The notes under the pieces were generated by a model. The model was not told where the DNA came from, searched no databases, and worked only from the letters and a program-made list of their open reading frames with translations. This document shows, one piece after another, positions 55,623 through 64,000 of a stretch of 64,000 nt of DNA; positions within the stretch are counted from its first letter, which is position 1, and the number at the start of each line of letters is the position of its first letter. The position numbers were made by a program, and so were the translations under genes. Source of the DNA: Budorcas taxicolor (taxonomy: Eukaryota > Chordata > Mammalia > Artiodactyla > Bovidae); contig NC_068928.1 of NCBI RefSeq assembly GCF_023091745.1, positions 12,604,001 to 12,668,000 of the forward strand, read 5' to 3'.

Positions 55623-55743
55623 ATTTTGCAGAGGCTGTAAAATTGATTGTGGGGAAGACAGGGCTTTCATTGGAAATGCCTATATTGCTGTGGATTGGGA
55701 CCCCACAGCCCTTCACCTCCGCTATCAAACATCACAGGAAAGG
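55623..55743 (+). CDS. USP32: USP32 exon, residues ~1175-1215 (extra Cys cluster, part 2)
   Basis: Completes Arg, then FCRGCKIDCGEDRAFIGNAY and IAVDWDPTALHLRYQTSQER. CRGCKIDC adds three Cys to the CAWC of the previous exon. IAVDWDPxALHLRYxTSQE is typical of the USP4/15/32 group before the acidic linker. Acceptor cctttag, donor AGG|gtaagt. The next intron is 5.7 kb. Confidence 0.98.
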
Positions 55744-55977
55744 GTAAGTACTCCAAGTCACCATAAGATGGCAGTTTTTATATGTAAATAAAAATATATA
55801 CTTTTTTTGTATGTAAAATATATGTAAAATCTTCCCCAGCTTAACTGTATCATGCAGTTTCTATTTTCAGATAATTTAAATAATAACCAGACAAATATTC
55901 ATTGATATTCTCTGTGGCACTTAGATATATTAGCATGATTATGTGGTTTCAGTTTTCCCACTTGTAGAGATAATTGT

Positions 55978-56190
55978 GGGGCTTCACAGATGGCACTAGT
56001 GGTAAAGAATCCGCCTGCCCATGCAGGAGACCCAAGAGACTCTGGTCCGATTCTAGGGTCAGAAAGATCCCCTGGAGTGGGAAATGGCAACCGACTCCTG
56101 TATTCTTGCCTGGAAAAATTCCATGGACAAAGGGGCCTCATGGGCTACAGTTTATGGGGTCAAAAAGAGTTGGACATGACTGAGCACCCC
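55978..56190 (+). mobile_element. Bov-tA SINE, sense
   Basis: GGGGCTTCACAGATGGCACT to GGACATGACTGAGCACCCCC. Runs straight into a CA-rich microsatellite. Confidence 0.92.
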
Positions 56191-56235
56191 CCACCACACA
56201 CACGCACACGCACACGCACACGCACACACACACAA
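56191..56235. repeat. (CA)n / (CACACG)n microsatellite
   Basis: CA repeat with regularly spaced CG variants (CACACG about four times), probably grown from the SINE tail. Confidence 0.95.
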
Positions 56236-56263
56236 AACATGAGTTAATTGTACTGTTGTTGTT

Positions 56264-56850
56264 CAGTCAGTCATGTCCAACTCTTTTCGACCCCATGGAC
56301 TGCAGCATGCCAGACTTCCCTGTCCTTCACAATCTTCCCAAGCTTGCTCAAACTCATGTCAGTTGAGTCAGTGAGGCCGTCCACTGTCCATCCAGTGAGG
56401 CCGTCCTCTGTCCTCCCCTTCTCCTGCCTTCAGTTTTTCCCAGCATCAGGGTGTTTTCTAATGAGTCAGCTCTTCACCTCAGGTGGCCAAAGTACTGGAG
56501 CTTCAGCTTCAGCATTAGTCCTTCCAATGATTATTCAGAACTGATTTCCTTTAGGATTGGCTGGATTGATCTCCTTGCAGTCCAAGGGACTCTCAAGAGT
56601 CTTCTCCAACACCACAGTTCTAAAGCATCAACTCTTCAGCGCTCAGCCTTCTTATGGTCCAACTCTCACATCCGTACATGACTACTGGAAAAACCATAGC
56701 TTTGACTAGATGGACCTTTGTTGGCATAATAAGGTCTCTGCTTTTATATGCTGTCTATGTTTGTCATAGCTTTTCTTCCAAGTAGCAAATGTCTTTTAAT
56801 TTCATGGCTGCAGTCACTATCTGCAGTGATTTTGGAGCCCAAGAAAGTAA
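56264..56850 (-). mobile_element. BovB LINE 3' part, antisense
   Basis: GTTCAGTCAGTCATGTCCAAC to ATCTGCAGTGATTTTGGAGC. A local duplication (GTGAGGCCGTCC twice, 56371-56406) distinguishes this copy. Confidence 0.93.
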
Positions 56851-57389
56851 AGAAAATGTTAATAGTACATCTTGAAACCAAAGTTTGGGCATAAGTAAGA
56901 AGATAGATTGAAGTGACAGCATTTGGTAACCACTATTACTTAGCTCAGATGCATTCCAGGGACATAGCTGCCACCTTTAATAGACATAGTGGTCAGAATA
57001 ATTAGAGAAAGGGTTGACTGTTTCAAAATGGGGCACCTAAGAGTACATCTCCATGCCTCTTCTTCACACTTAGCATTCCTCTACTGCCACTCTCAGGCCA
57101 GAGCAGTTCTTCAATTTTGAAAATAAAACTTCCAAGAGAATACTAACTCCACTAACTCCATATGCAAAAATGTTTGAAGGGAAGATTGACTAGATAGCTT
57201 GTGTGTAGAGATAGGAAGAATCCGATTGAGAAGTAAAAGGAACAGAATCAACGGCGATGTTTTAGTCACATGAAGAAATGCAGTGGGTTTTGCATTTATA
57301 TGACTCTTGATGGAAATTTCCTTCACTGTTTCTTAATACATTCCCTTTAGATAAGGTAGTAATGAAAATTAAATTTTCTCTTTTTTTTT
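56851..57389. other. intronic sequence, nothing recognised
   Basis: No repeat or exon recognised. Confidence 0.5.
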
Positions 57390-57572
57390 TTTGAAATATA
57401 GTTGACTTACAGTGTTGTGTTCCTGGTGTCCAGCAAAGTGATTTACTTATACATGTATACATTCTTTCCCATTATGGTTTATAATCAGGGTACTGACTAC
57501 AGTGCCTGGTGCTATGCAATAGGACCTTGTCGTTTATCCATTCTATATATAATAGTTGGCGTCTGCTAACCA
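57390..57572 (-). mobile_element. L1 3'UTR, antisense, part 1
   Basis: TTGAAATATAGTTGACTTAC, GGTGTCCAGCAAAGTGATTT and GGACCTTGTCGTTTATCC. Interrupted by BovB and resumes at about 57886. Confidence 0.88.
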
Positions 57573-57885
57573 ACCAGTCCATTCTAAAGGAGATCACTCC
57601 TGGGTGTTCTTTGGAAGGAATGATGCTAAAGCTGAAACTCCAGTACTTTGGCCAGCTCATGCAAAGAGTTGACTCACTGGAAAAGACTCTGATGCTGGGA
57701 GGGATTCGGGGCAGGAGGAAAAGGGGACGACAGAGGATGAGATGGCTGGATGGCATCACCGACTTGATGGACGTCAGTTTGAGTGAACTCCGGGGGGTTG
57801 GTGATGGACAGGGAGGCCTGGCATGCTGCAGTTCATGGGGTCGCAAAGAGTTGGACACGACTGAGCGACTGAACTGAACTAAATC
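57573..57885 (+). mobile_element. BovB-derived fragment, sense, nested in L1
   Basis: AACCAGTCCATTCTAAAGGA to GAGCGACTGAACTGAACT. Plus-strand frame includes LKLQYFGQLMQRVDSLEKT. Confidence 0.92.
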
Positions 57886-57960
57886 TCAAACCTCCCAACC
57901 ATTTTTCACCCCCTTGGCCACCACAGTCTGTTCTCTATGGACTTTTCTGTCTTTCTGTGC
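57886..57960 (-). mobile_element. L1 3'UTR, antisense, part 2
   Basis: AATCTCAAACCTCCCAACCA then TTGGCCACCACAGTCTGTTC continues the L1 broken at 57572. Confidence 0.8.
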
Positions 57961-58639
57961 TGTTGAGGAGTGGGGGAACTCCCAATTCCAGACCAGATTC
58001 CCTGTTTGGAACCCTAACTATGCCCCCACACACCCTCAGGCTCTCACTAACCAAGAATGAGTATTCTTTATGGATAGTTGGCAAATGAAAGACCACTGGG
58101 CTAAAGGAAGCTGCAGAGAAGTTGATGTTTTGGCAGATTTTGCTCATTGGAGCAAGGTTAATTCAGTAACCTCCACCACACTTCCTTTGAAGAGGGAAAA
58201 TTTTAGCAACTGAAAGATTCTTAAATCTTTGTTAGCACAGAATCTGACAGGACATTACTGTGACAAGATACTCCTGTCAAAGATGAAAAACTATTTGGCT
58301 GTAAATCTCCTTCCCTTTTTAAGAATCCCAATGTGCAATCTGAAAAACTCTATAGGACATCCTACTTACAGGAAGAAGGACCTGTGTGACCTGTTAAATG
58401 TCACTCCACTTCCATTTTCAGTGATGCTTTTAGGGTACCATGGAAACCAAGCTGCTGGTGAGATATCCTTCCTTTCTGGGGAATGGGGCCACATGACTCA
58501 TATCTTCCTACATGTGGCTTCTGCATGTGCTTGGAGAGTCACTTAGACAAAAGAGATATCATGGTTCAAACTTGAGATTATTCATGTGGCCCCGTAAAAT
58601 ATATGTTTTACGTTTTTTATTCTAGTAATTTCCCTTTTA
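57961..58639. other. intronic sequence, nothing recognised
   Basis: No repeat or exon recognised. Confidence 0.45.
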
Positions 58640-58960
58640 AGAGTTTATCCTAGGGAAATACTCTTGATTTGCTGACAAATTTCATCATAGCATTTGTTAA
58701 AGTAGTTAAAAAAAACTAGAAGCAACTTGTATTTTTCTCACATTAGAGGAGTGGTTAAATAAAGCATGGTATAATGATTGGATAAAATACTATGCAATCA
58801 CTGAAAATGATGATCACCAGAAGTTTTTACACCACCATACATGGAAAGATACTAATAATATCATGTGAAGTTTTTTATAAAGTAAGATATAAAATTGCAT
58901 ATCCTGAAAAATATCATATAAAAAGGGCTGAAGAAAATCTGCCAATATTTTGACGGTTTG
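58640..58960 (+). mobile_element. old L1 (L1M-type) 3' fragment, sense
   Basis: GTTTATCCTAGGGAAATACT, GAGGAGTGGTTAAATAAAGC and AAATACTATGCAATCACTGA. Confidence 0.7.
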
Positions 58961-59574
58961 CCTTTATAAGGTGTCCTGCCTTTTAACTTTTTTTACTGCT
59001 TTCCAAAATTTCTACATGAATGTTTTATTTGATAAGGAGGGAAAAAAATAGGCAGTTATTCTTATTCTTTTAAATTTTTCCCTGTTTGAATCTCATATTC
59101 ATTAATAGAAAATTAAACTATATTACTTCTTAGATCTTCTCTTTTTCTAATAGTCTTATAATGTGTGAAAGCTATTACTTCATTATTTTATGTTTGGGGC
59201 TAAGGATGAGCTTTCAGGCAACTTAGAGAAAAATAAAGGAAGAGGGTGCCAATAAGCAATTTAGACTATTTGAGTAATTATAGAGAATCTGGGGCTAGAT
59301 CCCAAGGGGAAATTTTATTAATAAATAAAAATCACTGTCATCTGCAGATATGTTTTTTCATCAATTTTCTCATTCCTTCCTGTCTCTTCCAGCTGTCTAG
59401 CCTGTGTGTTATATAGAAAATGTAGTCAGTAAAAGTCAACATTCTTTACCTGCTTACTGTAATTTGTGGTTGGCCATAAAGCATCCCTGGTAGAGATAAT
59501 ATAGGTAATGTTTAACTGGCTGTGAGAAAAGAGACACTACTATATTTGACATACCTCTTTTTCTTTTTTCCCCT
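58961..59574. other. intronic sequence, nothing recognised
   Basis: AT-rich, nothing identified. Confidence 0.5.
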
Positions 59575-59805
59575 AAACGTTAAACTTTTTATTTTGTACT
59601 GAGACATAGTCAATTAAGAGTGTTGTGGTGGTCTCAGGTGAACAGCGAAGGGACTCAGTCATACCTACACATGTAATCCATTTTCCCCCAAACCCTCCTC
59701 CCATCCAGGCTGGTGTGTAACTGAGCAGAATTCCCTGTGCTATACAATAGGTCCTTGTTGGTTATCCATTTTAAATACAGCAGTGTGCACATGACCTTCC
59801 CTGCA
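59575..59805 (-). mobile_element. ruminant L1 3'UTR, antisense
   Basis: GTGTTGTGGTGGTCTCAGGT, GAACAGCGAAGGGACTCAGT and CTGTGCTATACAATAGGTCC. Confidence 0.85.
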
Positions 59806-60664
59806 TACCTCTTTTTCTACTCTGATTCTAACCACCATGATATAGCATGTTTCCTTCTGAAGCATGTCAGTTTTCCCTGGGAAAGTGTCAGAAGCCAGTG
59901 ACTCAAGGTCATTCCAGATTTCCTTTCTGAAAGAGTTTTCCTTGAAGTTCCCCATTTTCAAATAAATTCTTTAGAAATGATTGGTGATGCAATGCTAAAC
60001 TCTTCATTGCATGATCAAACCCCAACCTTGATAGTTTATATAAACATTTGACAGCCTCTGACTCAGCCATCTCATGCAGGGAAAAAGTCACACCTGAAAG
60101 CTGTTCTAAACTGAGAGCTCAGGAAGGAAAACTGGAGGGAAATTGCCTCGGGCAAAGAGAACCATTTCACCTCTGGAAGGGAGGAGTAACAAGTAGGGTG
60201 AAGGGACCTGAGTATGACCTTTGCCAAAAAGAGCCATTCATTGTTGTGCTCGTCCGGGCTCCACCCTGGGATGTGATCCCTGTGTGTGGTCTCACGGTCA
60301 TTCATAGTCATGCAATGTGTGCCTCACCCGCCGGTCATGCAATGTGTGCCTCACCCGCCGTGGTTCCTAATTGCTTTCTAAGTGGCAGCCAAGAATGGCA
60401 GAGGGAAAGTTTCTTGCTGTTGCATCCTAGGCCCCTTAGTGTCTGCTTCCTCCTGATTCCCACGCCACCTCCTTCCTCGTGTTGACCTCCTCCTTGCTCC
60501 AGAGCCTAGCATGCTGGTTAATAGGACCACAGAGGTCTGGGCAGGTCTTAGCAAAATCAGGTTTTTTTGAGTCTGCTATTCCTTTTGTTAACCACGTCAA
60601 ATAAAAAAGCACCAAGAGGCAAGAGACAGGTAATGAAACACATGGTGTTTTTTTATATCCATAA
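59806..60664. other. GC-richer intronic block containing a 27-bp duplication
   Basis: An uninterrupted plus-strand frame runs over 60048-60485 but starts at TTG and shows no known domain. Contains the 2 x 27-bp repeat at 60307-60360. Confidence 0.5.
60307..60360. repeat. 2 x 27-bp perfect tandem duplication
   Basis: GTCATGCAATGTGTGCCTCA (start of each unit) at 60307 and 60334, with no differences between the copies. Confidence 0.97.
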
Positions 60665-60876
60665 TTTTGTTTATTTATTTATTTTGGCTGTGCCGTGTCT
60701 TCATTGCTGTTCAGGCTTTTCTCCAGTTGCGGTGCTCGGGCTTATGGCAGAGGCTTCTCGTTGCAGAGCACAGGAGTTAGGGCGCAAGGGCTTCAGTGGT
60801 CACGGCTCCCAGGGTTTTGAGCACAGGCTCAATAGTTGTGGCGCACGGGCTTAGTTGCTCTTCAGCATACACAGGG
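60665..60876 (-). mobile_element. CHR-1-type SINE, antisense, truncated
   Basis: TTATTTTGGCTGTGCCGTGT to GTTGTGGCGCACGGGCTTAG. The tRNA head is missing. Confidence 0.87.
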
Positions 60877-61452
60877 TGTTTTGATAACTCTTGTGTTACG
60901 ACTTGGCATCAACATGCAAATGATTGTGGCTTTGGGTTTTAACGCCCTGGTGACTGTCCTCTCAAGGTGAGTTTGTCTGTACCCTTTCTTATTTAATCCA
61001 GGTCTGGCCTCTGTGTTCCGGTGATATTATTTCTCATAGCCTCTGTAGAGCCTGCAGCATACTAATAATGTCCCCTGTCCCTGTTAAAAAAATAAATGTC
61101 CTAACCTCAACACCCTTGACTTGAAAGCCAGCCCGTATATAAGCTGTTTTCGGATTTCAAAATTGTAAAGTAAACAGGCAATCCTTGTTGGTTTTGTTTT
61201 TGTCATTTAGTAGCATGCAGAAATTTTTCCCAAAAAGCTATGGTCATTTAAGTAGAAATTTGATCAAAGATGTTATTGATGTAATATCTGGGAATAAATG
61301 TACAAATGCTCTCTTTGCTCAGACTCTGGTTTGGTTGTATTTTAAAGTAAAGTAAATGAGGTTGGGTCACCAAGAGGATGATGCAGAGCAGGTGACCATT
61401 CTAAACTCCCTCCTACCCCTTCTCCCGTTCCTCTTGTTTCCTCCACCTACAG
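60877..61452. other. intronic sequence, nothing recognised
   Basis: Ends in the acceptor ctccacctacag. Confidence 0.5.
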
Positions 61453-61644
61453 GTGGTAGATGAGCACGAGAGTGTGGAACAGAGTCGGCATGCACAAGCT
61501 GAGCCTATCAACCTGGACAGCTGTCTCCGAGCTTTCACCAGCGAGGAGGAGCTGGGGGAGAACGAGATGTACTACTGCTCCAAGTGTAAGACCCACTGCC
61601 TGGCAACCAAGAAGCTGGATCTCTGGAGGCTTCCCCCCATCCTG
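61453..61644 (+). CDS. USP32: USP32 exon, residues ~1216-1279 (second zinc-ribbon CxxC)
   Basis: A 64-codon phase-0 exon, the last in the window: VVDEHESVEQSRHAQAEPIN, LDSCLRAFTSEEELGENEMY, then YCSKCKTHCLATKKLDLWRL and PPIL. CSKC supplies the other two zinc ligands of the USP fingers. KKLDLWRLPPIL is the conserved strand that continues as IxHLKRF in the next exon, outside the window. Acceptor ctacag, donor CTG|gtatgt. From memory human has SRRAQ. Confidence 0.98.
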
Positions 61645-61758
61645 GTATGTCACAGCCTCACCTCTGAGAGTAGCAGTCTAGCTTGAAGGAAAGAAGCTGT
61701 GAACAAAGAAGAATTTTTGAGAATAATCTTTCTTGCCACAGTGTTTAAAATGCTTTTG

Positions 61759-61870
61759 CTGGGAATTCCCTGGCAGTCCCGTGTTTTGGACTCGGCAGTT
61801 TCATTGGCAGTTCAGTCCCTGGTAACTAAGGGAACTAAGATCCCATAAGCCATGCAGTTCAACCAAATAT
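61759..61870 (+). mobile_element. CHR-2-type SINE, diverged
   Basis: GGGAATTCCCTGGCAGTCCC to GATCCCATAAGCCATGCAGT. Confidence 0.82.
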
Positions 61871-62513
61871 TTACATACATAAAGCATTTTTGCTGGTGTA
61901 CGCAGACCTGAATTGTCCTACAGACATTTACTAGTTTTGTATCCTAAAGAGGGTACAGCCTCCAGTCATATGGACCAGTAACTGCAGTTGAGGGAGACGT
62001 GCAAGAAGTGCCCCAAGTGGTAAAGCCTGGTGAGGCTGAACTTCAGGAGAAGGTGGAAGCACTTCTAGCTCTAGGGAGAGAGGAAGCTTGAGGCTCGCGC
62101 TTTACAGACTGTAGGAGAGCAGGGGAGCCTGAGCCTCCAGTCCCGCTGTGCTTGGTCACATAGGCGCAGACACCGCCAAATTAAATGTGTGTGCACCAGG
62201 TACACGAGGGCTAATATGTTCTTTCCGATTTGATGCACTTCTGCCTTCTTCATTCATGGATTAGGAGCCTCTCCTGTAGCCTTTCAAGAGCCTCTCTTGA
62301 TTGTCAAGAGTTGGAAGTGTCAGTTCTTCCTATTCATTTAAGAAAGCTTTTTTCCATAAGGGAGGAAATCATATCGATAACCAGACCTTGTGTCTATTTT
62401 TTTATTCATATCTTCTTCCTACCACTCTGTGAGACTGAATGTAGACAAGAACAACTCCCTAGGGAAGGAAGCACAAGAAATTGCTAACAGGGATTGGCTA
62501 GCTCCAGAGATAG
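61871..62513. other. intronic sequence, nothing recognised
   Basis: Partly GC-richer; no repeat family or exon recognised. Confidence 0.5.
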
Positions 62514-62837
62514 CTTCCCTGGTAGCTCAGCTGGTAAAGAATCCACCTGAAATGCAGGAGACCCCAGTTCAATTCCTGGGTCAGGAAGATCCCTGGAGAA
62601 GGGATAGACTACCCACTTCAATATTCATGGACTTCCCTGGTGGCTCAGCTGGTAAAGAATCTGCCTGCAATTCTGGAGACCTGGGTTTGATCCCTGGGTT
62701 GGGAAGATCCCCTGGAGGAGGGCATGGCAACCACTCCACTATTCTTGCCTGGAGAATCCCCAGGGACAGAGAGGAGCCTGGCAGGCTACAGTCCATGGAG
62801 TCGCAAAGAGTCAGACACAACTGAGCGACTAAGCACA
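62514..62837 (+). mobile_element. dimeric Bov-tA SINE (two tRNA heads plus A-unit)
   Basis: Heads at 62514 (GCTTCCCTGGTAGCTCAGCT) and about 62630 (GACTTCCCTGGTGGCTCAGC), then a full A-unit to GACACAACTGAGCGACTAAG. Same arrangement as 43760-44025. Confidence 0.92.
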
Positions 62838-62904
62838 GCACAGGGATGGGAAGCTGAGCATAGGGACAGGCTTGAGAACAGGTAGGTGGGAAGGGGTAAG
62901 GTGT

Positions 62905-63055
62905 ATTTTTTTTGATTGAGGTATGTAGTTAACATGGAGTTAAATTCATAGATTTAAAATATCTAGTTTGATGAATTTTGACAATTATTTATACTCATAT
63001 GACCATCACATAAAACATATCACATATCATGAAGTATCAGCATTTATAAAACTGT
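62905..63055 (+). mobile_element. L1 3' fragment, diverged
   Basis: TTTTGATTGAGGTATGTAGT, TAACATGGAGTTAAATTCAT and ATATGACCATCACATAAAAC. Weak. Confidence 0.45.
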
Positions 63056-63059
63056 TTTT

Positions 63060-63235
63060 GAGACAGGAGACTCAGGTTCAATCCCTGAGTTGGAAACATC
63101 CCCTGAAGAAGGAAATGGAAACCCACTCCAGTATTCTTGCCTAGGAAATCCCACAGACAGAGGAATCACTCTGGCAGGCTACAGTTCAGTCCATGGAATC
63201 ACAAAGAGTCAGACATGACTTAGCAACTGAACACA
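63060..63235 (+). mobile_element. Bov-tA SINE, 5'-truncated
   Basis: GAGACAGGAGACTCAGGTTC to GACATGACTTAGCAACTGAA. Confidence 0.9.
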
Positions 63236-63391
63236 AAGAATAATGAGGAGTAAATGTTATGTTGATAGCTTGATGGGCTTTTGTTACATCCACATACCAG
63301 CATGGCCCTTGGAGAGGGATTCTCTTTATGTAAATAGTAAGTAGTTAAGCATTTAGGGTAGAGGTAGCCACCCAAATATCTGTGCCCACAA

Positions 63392-63730
63392 TCAGTTAGT
63401 TCAGTCACTCAGTCATGTCCAACTTTTTGTGACCCCATGGACTGCAGCACGCCAGGCTTCCCTGTCCATCACCAGCTCCCGGAGCTTAAGCAAACTCATG
63501 TCCATTGAGTCGGTGATGCCATCCCACCATCTCATCCTCTGTCGTCCCCTTCTCCCGCCCTCAATCTTTCCCAGCATCGGTCTTTTCCAATGAGTCAGGT
63601 CTTTACATCAGGGGGCCAGAGTATTGGAGTTTCAGCTTCAGCATCAATCCTTCCAGTGAATATTCAGAACTGATTTCCTTTGGGATTGACTGATTGGATC
63701 TCCTTGCAGTCCAAGGGACTCTCAAGAGTA
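63392..63730 (-). mobile_element. BovB-derived fragment, antisense
   Basis: AGTTAGTTCAGTCACTCAGTC to CAAGGGACTCTCAAGAGTAT. Confidence 0.92.
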
Positions 63731-64000
63731 TGCTCACGATAGGGAGCATAATAACATTGTGTTTAAGCCTGAAGAAATTCATTGCTTTTGAAAAGAGAGA
63801 AGCTAGAAAGGAAAAGGGAGATTCTTATGCTCTTCAGGACAGTGAAACCCCATGATCATAGCCAACAGAAATGTTAAGAAAGGAGAGGCCTCCTGTTGGA
63901 GGCTGGGTAACTTTCAGCTGTTAAAAACACCTTCACTTTTCTTCAAATGATTCAGTCTATAGTATTCTAGCCTCGTGTATTTGTGAGTGGATGATATTGG
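63731..64000. other. intronic sequence to window end, nothing recognised
   Basis: No further USP32 exon found before the end of the window. Confidence 0.5.

Larger units (their letters stand above)
1..64000 (+). other. USP32: USP32 gene body, internal part (25 exons placed)
   Basis: USP32 is a large Golgi/endosome-associated deubiquitinase that cleaves ubiquitin from substrate proteins with a Cys-His-Asp/Asn catalytic site. The identification rests on the translated exons: EF-hand pair, DUSP domain, ubiquitin-like segment and USP Cys box in the order unique to USP32, nearly identical to human USP32 as I remember it. USP6, the related primate-specific gene, has a TBC domain instead of EF-hands and DUSP, so it is excluded. 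Exon lengths sum to 3266 nt with consistent phases: 2 nt completing a codon begun upstream, plus 1088 codons. No promoter, start codon, stop codon or poly(A) site lies in the window, so the gene runs past both ends. Residue numbers in other entries assume 190 residues encoded upstream, as in human. Confidence 0.96.

Noticed and set aside
60048..60485. 145-codon open frame on the plus strand
   Set aside because: It begins at TTG, has no recognisable domain or splice context and contains a recent tandem duplication; most likely chance in a GC-richer intron block.

Overview
The window is nuclear DNA of a ruminant, almost certainly a bovid (cattle, sheep, goat or buffalo). It carries many Bov-tA/BOV-A2 SINEs, CHR-type tRNA-derived SINEs, BovB (RTE) and ruminant L1 LINE fragments and a mariner copy, embedded in the AT-rich introns of one large gene. 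I see no bacterial, viral, CRISPR or operon-like content. I found no undescribed multi-gene system.

The only protein-coding gene supported is USP32 (ubiquitin-specific peptidase 32), on the + strand. Twenty-five consecutive internal exons can be placed between 9648 and 61644. All are flanked by AG and GT, all phases agree from exon to exon, and no exon contains a stop. Together they encode 1088 complete codons, about residues 192 to 1279 in human-like numbering. The start of the gene (about 190 residues, including the first EF-hand-like part) lies upstream of the window. The end (the catalytic His box, the Ser-rich tail and probably a prenylated C-terminus) lies downstream.

Domain order along the window: a calcium-binding EF-hand pair (11636-13778), a DUSP domain (about 21087-31492), a ubiquitin-like segment (39040-41464), then the USP catalytic domain from 41955. 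The catalytic part has the Cys box (Cys codon 42002-42004), the QQD box (44123-44296), the first zinc-finger CxxC (45087-45261), a long insertion (45764-52928), an extra Cys cluster (54102-55743) and the second CxxC (61453-61644). Exons are clustered at 39-49 kb. The largest introns (15.8-21.1, 31.5-35.5, 48.3-52.7 and 55.7-61.5 kb) are packed with retroposons.

Points worth a second look: a phase-matched but frame-shifting candidate poison exon just before the catalytic-Cys exon (41676-41781); a junction that would recreate a strong 5' splice site (exon at 21087); a SINE inserted 32 bp upstream of a splice acceptor (31201-31351); an exact 5 x 44-bp tandem array inside L1 sequence (22023-22242); an inverted BOV-A2 pair that could form long intronic dsRNA (54678-55130); and an (AAAT)n tract bounded by a 13-bp direct repeat (9401-9453). 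Human comparisons and repeat-family names come from memory, not from a search. Repeat boundaries are approximate unless a target-site duplication is stated.
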